Shown in pieces: positions 1-8,741 of a stretch of DNA of 64,000 bases. The DNA comes from HKCCE3408 sp038530555 (GTDB taxonomy: Bacteria; Pseudomonadota; Alphaproteobacteria; Rhodobacterales; Rhodobacteraceae). The DNA lies in NCBI GenBank assembly GCA_038530555.1, contig JBCBCN010000001.1, positions 496,001 to 560,000 of the forward strand, in the 5' to 3' direction. The first letter of the stretch is position 1. The number at the start of each line of letters is the position of its first letter. The notes below the pieces were generated by a model that searched no databases, had not been told where the DNA came from, and worked only from the letters and a program-made list of their open reading frames with translations. The position numbers and the translations under genes were made by a program.

Positions 1-1
1 T

Positions 2-226
2 CGGGGCTTTGTGATCTCGGACCACGCCGACTGGCGAGGCTTGAACGACGCGGTAGAAGCCACTGGCGCGGAACGGGTTTTTGTCACGCACGGCTACACC
101 GCACAATTCGCTGCCTGGCTCAACGAACAGGGGTATCAGGCCGGGATCGTGGAAACGGATTACTCCGGCGAAAGCCTCGATGCCGCGCCGGATGGCTCAG
201 ATGAAATTGTGGAGGCGGTCGAATGA
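2..226 (+). CDS. ligase-associated DNA exonuclease, C-terminal end only
   Basis: Only the last ~74 codons are inside the window; the gene starts upstream. The visible tail contains SDHADW followed by a segment ending in FVTHGYT, typical of the C-terminal metal-binding part of metallo-beta-lactamase-fold (beta-CASP-like) nucleases that accompany bacterial ATP-dependent DNA ligases. Family knowledge: these enzymes trim DNA ends in a repair operon with the ligase. The assignment is strengthened by a DNA ligase gene of the matching type two genes downstream. The stop overlaps the next start by 4 nt (ATGA at 223-226), so translation is probably coupled. Confidence 0.8.
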   Translation, partial: RGFVISDHADWRGLNDAVEATGAERVFVTHGYTAQFAAWLNEQGYQAGIVETDYSGESLDAAPDGSDEIVEAVE

Positions 227-906
227 GGGGGATCGCAAAAGTCCTAACCGCGCTTCTGGGCTTCAGTGCTGTCGGTGCCGCCACTCCCGCAGACGCCCAG
301 TTCTGCTGGAACCCGCGGTACCTCCTGGGCACCCACAACAGTTACGTGGCGTATTCCACCTCCATGAGCCCCACGGTCAATCCCGACGAATGCGTGATCG
401 CCACGCGGGTGTTTCGGCCCGAAGACCTCGCGCCCGGCTCCATCATCGCGTTCCAACACCCGACGCAAGCGTTTACCTTTATCAAGCGCATCGTCGCCGT
501 GGCAGGCCAGGACGTCCAGATGATCGAGGGGGTCTTGCATATCGACGGGGTCGCCGCACAGCTCAGGGAAATGGACGATTTCGAAGAGGTGATGGAGCCC
601 GATGCGCGCGGGCGCATGCCGATCTGCCCCACCACTGCCGCGATTGCCGAGACCTGCTACCACCGTCAGTTCGAGGAAACGCTGCCGAACGGCGCAAGCT
701 ACCGCATTCTAAATGGACCTGCACGCTCCTCCCTAGACGACACAGCCTCGGTAACGGTCCCGCCAGGCCATGTCTTCGTGATGGGCGATCATCGCGACAA
801 TTCCGTCGACAGCCGAGTGCCTCCGGAACAGGGCGGCATGGGCTTTATCCCGTGGGAAAACATCGTCGGCTACTTCGATGAAATCTCACCTGAGAGCGCA
901 CTATGA
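223..906 (+). CDS. signal peptidase I-like serine protease (S26) with its own signal peptide
   Basis: 227 aa. All S26 landmarks are visible: box B STSMSPT with the likely nucleophile Ser47, box D FIKRIVAVAG with the general base Lys88, and box E GDHRDNSVDSR at about 188-198 (canonical GDNRDNS-DSR). It differs from a housekeeping LepB: the N-terminus (residues 1-25, Lys then a hydrophobic stretch ending ADAQ) looks like a cleavable Sec signal instead of membrane anchors, so the enzyme may be periplasmic. It is translationally coupled on both sides (ATGA at 223 and 903) inside a DNA ligase/exonuclease operon, where a secretion protease is unexpected. A TraF-like or specialised maturation protease is an alternative; the substrate is unknown. 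Confidence 0.85.
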   Translation: MRGIAKVLTALLGFSAVGAATPADAQFCWNPRYLLGTHNSYVAYSTSMSPTVNPDECVIATRVFRPEDLAPGSIIAFQHPTQAFTFIKRIVAVAGQDVQMIEGVLHIDGVAAQLREMDDFEEVMEPDARGRMPICPTTAAIAETCYHRQFEETLPNGASYRILNGPARSSLDDTASVTVPPGHVFVMGDHRDNSVDSRVPPEQGGMGFIPWENIVGYFDEISPESAL

Positions 907-1859
907 CCTTGCCAGCGCAGGCTCAAAGCGTCGGCCCACACCGCAAGGTGATGGCGTTCCGTCCCGGCCTTGCGGACCGCGCCCTGCGCCGCATCGCGCG
1001 CTACGGCAAAAAGCCCATCCTAGCGGCGATCCCCTCGCAAAAGGTACTGCGCCTTCTCTTCGCCCTCGCCGCCCGCCTCGGCGGTCAGATCACACCGGGC
1101 AGCCGGGTGGATATCGAGGCCGATGGCAGCCGCCTCATCACGCCGCCGGGCCTGGGCCCCGACGCGCCCGTCCTGCTCTATCTGCATGGCGGCGGCTTCA
1201 CCATCGGCAGCCCTGCGACCCATGCGGGCATGGCCAGCCACATCGCCCGCGCCGCCGGTCTCAGGGTCTATCTGCCGCGCTATCCCCTCGCGCCCGAGGC
1301 CCCGTTTCCTGCCGCGCCCGAGGCCTGCCTGGCGGTCTACCGCCGCCTCGTCGCCGAAGACACGCCGCCCGTGGCCCTCGCCGGGGACAGCGCGGGCGGA
1401 AACCTTGCCCTCGTCACGGCCCTTGCCGCCCGCGTTGAGGGCCTGCCGCTCCCCCGCGCCCTGGCGCTGCTCGGCCCGGTCGTCGATCAAAGCGCCGATA
1501 TCGCCGCCCGCGTCGCCGCCGCGCCGCAGGAACATCTGATCCCCGCCGCCTGGGCCGCGCGCATCGTCACGTCCTACGCGGCGGGCCACGATCTGACCGA
1601 TCCGCGCCTGTCGCCGATCTTCGCCGATCTCAGCGCCCTTCCCCCAACCCTGATCCAAACCGCCGAGGGCGAGGTTCTGAGCGAGGATGCAGAGCGCCTC
1701 GCCGCCGCCCTGCCGCAAGCCACGCATCAGATCTGGCCCGGCCTGCACCATGTCTGGCACCTGACCGCGGGCCGCGCTCCGGCGGCCAGCCTTGCCTGCG
1801 CGGAGGTCGGCGCGTTCCTCAAAGGCTACTTGAGCGCGACGGAAAGGCCCACGCCATGA
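903..1859 (+). CDS. alpha/beta hydrolase, hormone-sensitive-lipase family esterase
   Basis: 318 aa. It carries the family IV (HSL) oxyanion-hole motif HGGG at residues 95-98 and the nucleophile elbow GDSAGG at 161-166 (Ser163). The acid lies near EDAERL (about 261) and the His in LHHVWH (about 282-286), completing a plausible catalytic triad. There is no signal peptide, so it is cytoplasmic. Family members hydrolyse short-chain acyl esters; the natural substrate cannot be told. It overlaps both the signal-peptidase-like gene and the DNA ligase by 4 nt, so it is part of one tightly packed transcript. Confidence 0.85.
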   Translation: MTLPAQAQSVGPHRKVMAFRPGLADRALRRIARYGKKPILAAIPSQKVLRLLFALAARLGGQITPGSRVDIEADGSRLITPPGLGPDAPVLLYLHGGGFTIGSPATHAGMASHIARAAGLRVYLPRYPLAPEAPFPAAPEACLAVYRRLVAEDTPPVALAGDSAGGNLALVTALAARVEGLPLPRALALLGPVVDQSADIAARVAAAPQEHLIPAAWAARIVTSYAAGHDLTDPRLSPIFADLSALPPTLIQTAEGEVLSEDAERLAAALPQATHQIWPGLHHVWHLTAGRAPAASLACAEVGAFLKGYLSATERPTP

Positions 1860-3448
1860 TGCGCTTTGCGGAGCTTTTCACCCGGCTTGATCAGACCACC
1901 AAGACCAGCGTCAAAACCGCCGCGCTCGCCGAGTATTTCCGCGCCGCCCCCGAGGATGACAAGCTCTGGACCATCGCACTTTTGTCCGGGCGCAGGCCCC
2001 GACGCGCGATCACCACGACCAAGCTCAGGGAATGGGCCGCCGAGCGCGCGGGCATCCCGCTGTGGCTCTTTGAGGAATGCTATCCCGTCGTGGGCGATCT
2101 GTCGGAAACCATCGCCCTGGTCCTGCCGCCGAACAGCCGCGACAGCGATCTGAGCCTAAGCCACTGGATCGCCACGCTGCGCGCCCTCGACAAGGCCGAG
2201 GAAGACGCCCGCCGCGCCGCGATCCTTGAGGCCTGGGACAGCCTCGGCCCGACCGAACGTTTCGTCTTCAACAAGCTCATCACCGGCGGCTGGCGCATGG
2301 GGGTCAGTCAAAAACTCATGACGCGCGCACTGTCGCAGGCCACCGGCATCGAGGAGGCCGACCTGACGCATCGCCTGATGGGTCAGTGGACGCCCGACAC
2401 CGTGACCTGGGCGAGCCTGATCGAGGCGCCCGATCCGCGCGCCGATCTCTCCCGGCCCTATCCCTTCTATCTGGCCTATCAGCTTGAACAGGAACCGTAT
2501 GAACTTGGGCCCGTAAGCGACTGGCTGGCAGAGAGAAAATGGGACGGCATCCGCGGTCAGCTGATCCTTCGCGGCGGTGAGCATTTTCTATGGTCGCGCG
2601 GCGAGGAGCTGATCACCGACCGCTTCCCCGAGCTCGCCCGCGCCAAGGATTTCCTGCCCGAAGGCACCGTGCTCGACGGGGAGGTTTTGGCCTATCGCGA
2701 CGGCGCCCCGCTGAGCTTTGCACAGCTTCAGCCCCGGATCGGGCGCAAGACCGTGCCCAAAAAGCTCTTGTCCGAGGCGCCGGTGGTGCTCATGGCCTAT
2801 GACCTGCTCGAATGGGGCGGCGAAGACCTGCGGGACCGCCCCCTGGCCGAGCGCCGTGCGCAGCTGGAGGCCGCCCTGACGCCGCTCCCGCCAGAGGCCA
2901 GCTTGATCGTTTCACCCGAAGTACGCGCCGAAACCTGGACGGGCCTGGCCGAGGCGCGTGAGATCTCGCGCGATCTGGGCGCCGAGGGGCTGATGCTCAA
3001 ACGCCGCGCGGCGCCTTATCTGGCGGGCCGCAAAAAGGGCGATTGGTGGAAGTGGAAGGTCGATCCGCTGACCATAGATGCGGTGATGATCTACGCCCAA
3101 GCGGGTTCGGGCAGGCGCGCGACGCTCTACACCGATTTCACCTTCGCGGTGCATAAGGGCGATGAGCTCGTCCCCTTCACCAAGGCCTATTCCGGGCTTA
3201 CGGATGCGGAGTTCCGCGAGATCACGGCCTGGGTGAAAAAGAACACGCTGCAACGTTTCGGCCCCGTGCGCGCCGTCACGCCCGAACATGTCTTCGAGAT
3301 CGCCTTCGAAGGCATCCAAGCCTCCAGCCGCCACAAATCCGGCGTCGCCCTTCGCTTTCCCCGCATGCTGCGCTGGCGCAAGGACAAGCCTGTGGCCGAG
3401 GCCAACACGTTTGAGGATTTGCAGCAGATGCTGGAGCAATATGGATGA
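1856..3448 (+). CDS. ATP-dependent DNA ligase (cisplatin damage response type)
   Basis: 530 aa, the usual length of this bacterial ligase family. An N-terminal helical domain (about 1-200) precedes the nucleotidyltransferase core with motif I ERKWDGIR (Lys228 would carry AMP). Motif IV-like EGLMLKRR and motif V-like WWKWKVDP follow, then an OB-fold C-terminus. It seals nicks in repair. Related ligases are normally grouped with a partner exonuclease, an Lhr-type helicase and a metallophosphoesterase; here the exonuclease end lies upstream, but two unrelated genes intervene and no helicase follows. Two adjacent ATGs occur (1856, 1859); the first overlaps the preceding stop. Confidence 0.92.
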   Translation: MMRFAELFTRLDQTTKTSVKTAALAEYFRAAPEDDKLWTIALLSGRRPRRAITTTKLREWAAERAGIPLWLFEECYPVVGDLSETIALVLPPNSRDSDLSLSHWIATLRALDKAEEDARRAAILEAWDSLGPTERFVFNKLITGGWRMGVSQKLMTRALSQATGIEEADLTHRLMGQWTPDTVTWASLIEAPDPRADLSRPYPFYLAYQLEQEPYELGPVSDWLAERKWDGIRGQLILRGGEHFLWSRGEELITDRFPELARAKDFLPEGTVLDGEVLAYRDGAPLSFAQLQPRIGRKTVPKKLLSEAPVVLMAYDLLEWGGEDLRDRPLAERRAQLEAALTPLPPEASLIVSPEVRAETWTGLAEAREISRDLGAEGLMLKRRAAPYLAGRKKGDWWKWKVDPLTIDAVMIYAQAGSGRRATLYTDFTFAVHKGDELVPFTKAYSGLTDAEFREITAWVKKNTLQRFGPVRAVTPEHVFEIAFEGIQASSRHKSGVALRFPRMLRWRKDKPVAEANTFEDLQQMLEQYG

Positions 3449-3960
3449 AATGGGGAGGCCGCCTCGCTTTAACGCTCGCTCTTGTCTGCGCGGGGAGCGG
3501 CACGGCGCGAGCCTGTGAGGTCGCCGACTTCTCTGGCCTCAGCGAGATCGGCGCGCTGGCTCAATTGAAACGGGATCCCGATTGGCTCATCAACGCGTTC
3601 CCAGACGTGTTCACGGCAGAGTGTTTGGGTTGCGCCGACGAGGCGTCCATCACGGTATTTCTAAGCGAACCCCGCGCAGATATCGCCGAAAGCATGGCCG
3701 CCTATTGCCCCGCACTGACCGGGGACCGTCCGGGCACCTGTTCGGTCCGGCGCGCCGATCGCCCTCAATGGCCGGGCTTCGCGGCGCAGTGGGAAAACGC
3801 GCAATTCCGCTTTGACAGCGCACACGCCTTCTGCGGCGCGATTAGGATCACCGCCACAATCAGTGGGCGCCGAGAGAGCACACGCATTGCTGAATTTGCC
3901 CAGGTTTTGGTCCAGGCACTCGACTATTTGACTGACACACCGCCCGAAGACACCGAATAG
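3445..3960 (+). CDS. secreted cysteine-rich protein of unknown function
   Basis: 171 aa. The N-terminus has a basic start, a hydrophobic core and an ARAC cleavage-like site, so it is probably exported to the periplasm. About six cysteines follow (CEV, ECLGC, YCP, CSV, FCG), suggesting disulphides. I recognise no family. It is the last gene of the overlapping operon (ATGA at 3445). With the signal-peptidase-like gene it adds a second exported product to a DNA ligase transcript. Confidence 0.7.
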   Translation: MKWGGRLALTLALVCAGSGTARACEVADFSGLSEIGALAQLKRDPDWLINAFPDVFTAECLGCADEASITVFLSEPRADIAESMAAYCPALTGDRPGTCSVRRADRPQWPGFAAQWENAQFRFDSAHAFCGAIRITATISGRRESTRIAEFAQVLVQALDYLTDTPPEDTE

Positions 3961-4029
3961 GTACGCCACATCACGCTGGCATGGCGTCCAGCTCTTGCCC
4001 GAACACAAGGCACTGCTACCTCGCATCCT

Positions 4030-4419
4030 ATGAGCATACTGGCCCTCCTCCTCACCGCGACGCTGCTTGGCGGAATGGTGTTTTTCTCCTTCGGCTTCGC
4101 GCCGGTTCTGTTCGCGCAATTGCCCAGCGAACGGGTGCGCCCGCTCCTGCGCGGAACCTTCCCCTATTACTACCTCGCGGTGATCGTGGTGGCCGGGATC
4201 GCGGCACCGGTCAGCTTTTTCGTCAGCCCCTGGGCCGGCGGTCTGCTGGCACTGATCTGCCTGAGCACGATCTACGCGCGACAACTTTTGATGGGGCAAA
4301 TCAATGCGGCCACGGACCGGGGCGATGAGGGCAGCTTCAAACGCCTGCACGGTCTCTCCGTGGTGATCCAGTTGATCCAAATCTTTGTGGCAGGCTGGGC
4401 CTTGGTGATGATCGGCTAA
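4030..4419 (+). CDS. DUF4149 (TMEM205-like) integral membrane protein
   Basis: 129 aa with four predicted transmembrane segments: a first helix rich in LLL/GGMVFF, a PYYYL motif in the second, a third after SPWAGG and a C-terminal one. The G-G-M-x-F-F-S-F and L-R-G-x-F-P-Y-Y-Y signatures fit DUF4149 proteins, small inner-membrane proteins of unknown role. It sits 70 nt after the preceding gene and may be separately expressed. It converges with the amidotransferase gene ending at 4426. Confidence 0.75.
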   Translation: MSILALLLTATLLGGMVFFSFGFAPVLFAQLPSERVRPLLRGTFPYYYLAVIVVAGIAAPVSFFVSPWAGGLLALICLSTIYARQLLMGQINAATDRGDEGSFKRLHGLSVVIQLIQIFVAGWALVMIG

Positions 4420-4425
4420 GGCCGC

Positions 4426-5205
4426 TCAGGCCACCGCGTCAACCGGCATCGGACGCCCGCCCTGGGCCCAGGCCCGCGCCGCCCGACCAAACGCCTCGAA
4501 CAAAGGACGCGAGACCGGATCTTCCGCCGCGCGGTATTCCGGGTGCCATTGCACCGACAGGGTAAAGCCCGGCGCGCCATCGATATAGATCGCCTCAGGC
4601 GTCCCATCGGGCGCCCAGCCATCGACCACCACGCGTTCGCCCGCGCTCTTGATGCCCTGACCGTGCAGCGTGTTGGTCATCACCTCGGCGCCGCCCATCA
4701 GCCGCTCAAACGGCCCACCCTTCGAGAACGTCACCTCATGGCGCAGGGCGAACTTCTCCTCCAGTGTGCCATCGGGCGGCATCCGGTGGTTCATCCGACC
4801 CGGCAGATCGCGGATCTCGGGATAAAGCGTGCCGCCCATCGCGACATTGACCTCTTGAAAGCCACGGCACACGCCCAGAAACGGCTGGCCCCGCTCCACG
4901 CAGGCGCGAATAAGCGGCAGCGCCAAGCGATCGCGGTCACGGTCGAACTCGCCATGGGCCTCGGTCGCCGCCTCACCATATTCCTCCGGGTGCACATTCG
5001 GACGCCCACCGGTGAACACAAAGCCGGAACACACCTCAAGCAGGTCCTCGACAGACACCAGATCCGGGCTCGCCGGGACAATCAACGGAACCCCTTGGGA
5101 TACCTCGGTCACCGCCTCGCAATTCATCGTGCCGCCCACATGGGCGGGGTACTGATCGTTGATCAGATACATATTACCGATAATGCCGATCACGGGCCGG
5201 GTCAT
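4426..5205 (-). CDS. gamma-glutamyl-gamma-aminobutyrate hydrolase-type class I glutamine amidotransferase
   Basis: 259 aa, the normal size of the peptidase C26/PuuD group. The nucleophile lies in FLGVCRGFQ (Cys113) and the catalytic His in VQWHPE near the C-terminus. Family members hydrolyse gamma-glutamyl amides such as gamma-glutamyl-GABA in polyamine breakdown. ATG at 5205 is preceded by a GAAAGGA-type ribosome site. The upstream genes on this strand are RidA and GlcG/HbpS-like proteins, so a role in removing small nitrogen metabolites is plausible but inferred. Confidence 0.85.
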   Translation of the reverse strand: MTRPVIGIIGNMYLINDQYPAHVGGTMNCEAVTEVSQGVPLIVPASPDLVSVEDLLEVCSGFVFTGGRPNVHPEEYGEAATEAHGEFDRDRDRLALPLIRACVERGQPFLGVCRGFQEVNVAMGGTLYPEIRDLPGRMNHRMPPDGTLEEKFALRHEVTFSKGGPFERLMGGAEVMTNTLHGQGIKSAGERVVVDGWAPDGTPEAIYIDGAPGFTLSVQWHPEYRAAEDPVSRPLFEAFGRAARAWAQGGRPMPVDAVA

Positions 5206-5357
5206 GGTGGCAGTCCTTTCTTGGTCAAAACATAAGCCGCGCGGCGCCTAATGCAAAGGCACGTGTCTCCACAGATGGCCCTGCTGGAATGCACACAGCC
5301 AAAGGATGCTCAAGGAAAAGGCAGAACGGCCCGATCAAGCGCCGTCACCTTCAATCC

Positions 5358-5413
5358 GGCCCGCTCACTCTGGCCCGTTCATTCTGGCCCGCTCAATCCG
5401 GCCCGCTCAATCC
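5358..5413. repeat. 14-bp tandem repeat (four units) over the ridA stop codon
   Basis: Four consecutive 14-bp units of pattern GGCCCGYTCANTCY begin at 5358, 5372, 5386 and 5400; the last two are identical. On the minus strand each unit contains TGA, and the ridA stop codon (5407-5409) is one of them. Because 14 is not a multiple of three, the array places stops in all frames. Closely similar units recur at 59109-59150. Confidence 0.9.
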
Positions 5414-5862
5414 GGCAAACGCGCCGTCACTTCGATCTCGATCTTCATGCGCGGGTCCTGCAACCCGGCCGAGATCATCGTCGCCGCCGGCATCGCCCCA
5501 CCCAGCCAGCGCGAGGTGATGGGCCAACAGGCCGGCCAATCGTCGGGATCCGGCAGCACATAGGTCACGCGCACCACCTGATCGAGGCTCGCCCCCGCCT
5601 GCGCCAAGGCATCGGCGATGTTGCGAAAGGCCTGGTCGCACTGCGCCTCAACGCCGGGCGCGATTTCCATGCTTGCATAGTCAAAGCCGGTCGTACCCGC
5701 CACAAACACCCAGCCGTCTTCGATGACGGCGCGGGAATAGCCGATATCGGCTTCAAAGGGAGAGCCGGAAGAGATACGCTGGCGCCGATCATGACCAGTC
5801 TCAGCGCCGTCAGAAGCGCCCGCCTTACCGCCTCGCCCCGCGTCGCGTCCGCTCTCGGTCAC
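5407..5862 (-). CDS. RidA family (YjgF/YER057c) protein
   Basis: 151 aa. The core from about residue 30 (an R-x-x-S-G-S-P-F-E start, GWVFVAGTTG, QAFRNIADALAQAGAS, VRVTYVLPD) matches RidA proteins, which deaminate reactive enamine/imine intermediates in the cytosol; the conserved VRVTYVL strand is intact. The first ~28 residues are an unusual Gly/Asp-rich extension: the start used is a GTG at 5862 overlapping the preceding stop by 4 nt, and no better in-frame start is obvious. The stop codon lies inside a 14-bp tandem repeat. Confidence 0.88.
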   Translation of the reverse strand: MTESGRDAGRGGKAGASDGAETGHDRRQRISSGSPFEADIGYSRAVIEDGWVFVAGTTGFDYASMEIAPGVEAQCDQAFRNIADALAQAGASLDQVVRVTYVLPDPDDWPACWPITSRWLGGAMPAATMISAGLQDPRMKIEIEVTARLPD

Positions 5863-6281
5863 GCGAGCCCCGTCAATCCGGCCGCGTCAATTCCTGCCAT
5901 GGCCGCCGCCGCGTCATTGTCGGAGGTGTCGCCTGTCACACCGACCGCGCCGATCACGGCCCCGTCCTCACCGGTCACCAAGACGCCGCCCGGCACCGGC
6001 ACGACACGGCCCTCAAAGGCGCCGTTAACAGCGGCCATGAAATAGGCCTGCTGCTCGGCCCGGGCCATCTGGGCCGAACCGGGCATGCCCAGCATGACGG
6101 TGCCATAGGCCTTGCCGCGCGCGATCTCGAACCGGCCGGGTGAGGCGCCGTCCTCGCGCTCAAAGGCCAACAGATGCCCACCCGCATCCAACACGGCGAC
6201 GGAAAGCGGCTTCAGCCCGGCGGTGCTGCCATGGGCCAAGGCCCCGCCAATGATGGCGCGCGCAATCTCCAATGTGATCAT
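5859..6281 (-). CDS. GlcG/HbpS family protein
   Basis: 140 aa from ATG 6281. The pattern SVAVLDAGGHLLAFEREDGA, then FEIARGKAY and a C-terminal GAVGVTGDTSDND segment is the GlcG/HbpS fold (DUF336). Members bind haem or sit in glycolate operons. The open frame extends upstream to 6356, but that extension lacks family features, so the internal ATG is preferred. It lies downstream of malate synthase G on the same strand, the same association seen in glc loci, which supports GlcG; the biochemical role of the family is poorly known. Confidence 0.82.
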   Translation of the reverse strand: MITLEIARAIIGGALAHGSTAGLKPLSVAVLDAGGHLLAFEREDGASPGRFEIARGKAYGTVMLGMPGSAQMARAEQQAYFMAAVNGAFEGRVVPVPGGVLVTGEDGAVIGAVGVTGDTSDNDAAAAMAGIDAAGLTGLA

Positions 6282-6445
6282 AGCTTGTCCCCACAAACGA
6301 TTTATCCAGAGCTTATCCACAGCCCCTGGGCTTGCCAAGCAGAGACGCCACTGCACACAAGCGACACAGCGTTTCGAAAATTGGTTAACGGCAGGACAGG
6401 TGCAACTCCACCCTGCCGCTCAACGCCCGGTTTGCAGTTCTTCGC

Positions 6446-8602
6446 TCAGGCCGCCTTCCACTCCAACCGGCGGGCATGCAGGACCGGCTCGGTATAGCCC
6501 GCGGGCTGCGCCCGGCCCTTCAGAACCAGATCCATCGCCGCGGCAAAGGCGATCCCGTTAAAGCCCGGCGCCATCGGCCGATAGTTCGGATCGCCCGCAT
6601 TCTGGCCATCCACGACCTCCGCCATCCGGCGCATGATCGTGACCACATCGTCCTCCGAGACCACCCCGTGATGCAGCCAATTGGCGATGTGTTGAGCCGA
6701 AATGCGGCAGGTCGCGCGGTCCTCCATCAGGCCCGTCCCGGTCAGATCGGGCACTTTCGAACAGCCCACGCCCTGATCGATCCAGCGCACCACATAGCCC
6801 AGGATGCCTTGCGCGTTGTTCTCGACCTCGCGGATGATCTGCGCCTTGGACCAGCGCCGGAACGCGGCCAGCGGAATGTCCAAAAGACCGTCCACATGGG
6901 CCCGGCGACCGCCCTCCTTCAGCGCCGCTTGCACCCCTGCCACGTCAACCTGGTGATAGTGCAGCGCATGCAGCGTCGCCGCCGTGGGTGACGGCACCCA
7001 GGCGCAATTTGCGCCCGCACGCGGATGCTCAACCTTGGCCTCCAGCATGGCGGCCATCTTGTCGGGCATGGCCCACATGCCCTTGCCGATCTGCGCCCGC
7101 CCCATCAAGCCGCATTCCAGACCGATATCGACGTTGAGCGTCTCATAGGCACCGAGCCAGGCCTTACGCTTGATGAAATCCTTGCGGCTGAACGGCCCCG
7201 CCTCCATCGAGGTGTGGATCTCATCGCCGGTGCGGTCGAGAAACCCGGTATTGATGAAGGCCACGCGGTACTTGGCGGCTCGGATACACTCCTTGAGGTT
7301 GACGCTCGTGCGCCGCTCCTCGTCCATGATGCCCAGTTTGACAGTGTTGGGCTTTAGACCCAGCACCGCCTCAACCTGGGTAAAGATCTTATCCGCAAAG
7401 GCCACTTCCTCGGGCCCATGCATCTTCGGCTTAACCACGTAGACTGAGCCTGCGGTGGAGTTCCGCGCCCCGCCCTCTTTGGCGCCCTCCTTGGCCAAGT
7501 CATGCTTGGCGATGAGCGCGGTGATCATCGCATCCATGAGGCCCTCATAGGCCTCAGAGCCATCGGGCAGCAGGACCATCGGATTGGTCATTAGATGTCC
7601 GACATTCCGCACAAGCATCAGCGCTCGGCCCTTCATCGTGAAAACAGTGCCATCCGGCGCGGTAAATTCCAGATCCGGGGCAAGCTCCCGCGTCATCCGC
7701 GCACCGTTTTTCTCGAAGGTCTCGCTGAGATCGCCGCGCATCAGGCCCAGCCAATTGCTATAGGCGAGCACTTTGTCCGGCGCATCCACGCAGGCCACGC
7801 TGTCCTCGCAATCCATGATCGCCGAGACGGCAGATTCCAGCCGCACATCGGCCAGACAGGCCTGATCCCGCGCCCCGATCGGATGGGCGCGATCGAATTG
7901 AAGTTCGACATGCAAGCCATTGTTTTGCAACAAAACCGCATCGGGCGCTCGGGGATGGCCGCGATAGCCCACGAATTTCTCGGGCGCCATCAGCGGCCGG
8001 TCATCGACCAGCAAAACCCCGTCCCGGACATGGAAGCGCCGTGCATCGCCATGGCTCAGGCCCGCAAGCGGGAAGGCATCGTCGAGAAAGACCCGTGCCC
8101 GCGTGACGACCCGCGCGCCGCGCCCGCGATCATAGCCGCCCGCCCCAGGCAGCGAGCCCATGGCGTCGGTGCCGTAGAGCGCATCGTAAAGCGAGCCCCA
8201 GCGGGCATTCGCGGCGTTGAGCGCAAAGCGCGCATTGGTGATCGGCACGACAAGCTGCGGTCCCGCCACGTCTGCGATCTCCGGGTCGATACGGTCTGTC
8301 TGGATCTCGAAATCTTCGCCCTCGTCGACCAGATAGCCGATGTCTCGCAAGAACGCCTGATAGGCATCAGGATCATGGGGCGCGCCGCGGTGGGCGACAT
8401 GCCAGGAATCGATTTCCGCCTGCAAGCTCTCGCGCCGCTTGAGCAAGGCGGCATTCTCCGGCGCCAGCCCGATCAGCAAGTCCGCGAACCCGTCCCAGAA
8501 GGCGCCCACCTCCACGCCACTCCCGGGAAGCGCCCGCGCCTCCAAAAACTCCGCCAAATCTGCGGCCACTTGCAGCCCCGCACGCGTCACCCGGTCTGTC
8601 AT
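6446..8602 (-). CDS. glcB: malate synthase G
   Basis: 718 aa, close to the ~723 aa of the G isoform, much longer than isoform A. Recognisable stretches are MDCEDSVACVDA, GRALMLVRNVGHL, the GPEEVAFADKIF region and INTGFLDRTGDEIHT-SMEAGP. It condenses glyoxylate with acetyl-CoA to malate in the cytosol (glyoxylate bypass or glycolate use). ATG at 8602 follows GGAGG at a close spacing. Together with the GlcG-like gene downstream it suggests C2 metabolism. Confidence 0.96.
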   Translation of the reverse strand: MTDRVTRAGLQVAADLAEFLEARALPGSGVEVGAFWDGFADLLIGLAPENAALLKRRESLQAEIDSWHVAHRGAPHDPDAYQAFLRDIGYLVDEGEDFEIQTDRIDPEIADVAGPQLVVPITNARFALNAANARWGSLYDALYGTDAMGSLPGAGGYDRGRGARVVTRARVFLDDAFPLAGLSHGDARRFHVRDGVLLVDDRPLMAPEKFVGYRGHPRAPDAVLLQNNGLHVELQFDRAHPIGARDQACLADVRLESAVSAIMDCEDSVACVDAPDKVLAYSNWLGLMRGDLSETFEKNGARMTRELAPDLEFTAPDGTVFTMKGRALMLVRNVGHLMTNPMVLLPDGSEAYEGLMDAMITALIAKHDLAKEGAKEGGARNSTAGSVYVVKPKMHGPEEVAFADKIFTQVEAVLGLKPNTVKLGIMDEERRTSVNLKECIRAAKYRVAFINTGFLDRTGDEIHTSMEAGPFSRKDFIKRKAWLGAYETLNVDIGLECGLMGRAQIGKGMWAMPDKMAAMLEAKVEHPRAGANCAWVPSPTAATLHALHYHQVDVAGVQAALKEGGRRAHVDGLLDIPLAAFRRWSKAQIIREVENNAQGILGYVVRWIDQGVGCSKVPDLTGTGLMEDRATCRISAQHIANWLHHGVVSEDDVVTIMRRMAEVVDGQNAGDPNYRPMAPGFNGIAFAAAMDLVLKGRAQPAGYTEPVLHARRLEWKAA

Positions 8603-8690
8603 GCATCCTCCAACTCTCTTCGCCGCGTGTCATAGCGGATGGACGCCGAAAGCCAAATGCGAAACCACCCGCCAATCCGCTCCGGCCCCG

Positions 8691-8722
8691 GCTTCATTTT
8701 TCCAGAAATACTCAAACCCGCC
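8691..8722 (-). repeat. dispersed GGGAGTATTT...AAAATGAAG element, copy 1
   Basis: Read on the minus strand this gives GAGTATTTCTGGAAAAATGAAG shortly after the DUF2256 stop (8742). It matches three other copies in the window (19795, 42287, 48855). This copy has a degraded GC-rich 5' part. Confidence 0.75.
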
Positions 8723-8741
8723 CCAAACGCCCGGTGCCACA

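Noticed and set aside
7595..8635. Open frame of 346 codons antisense to malate synthase G
   Set aside because: Composition is His/Arg/Gly-rich shadow sequence without domain features; glcB accounts for the region.
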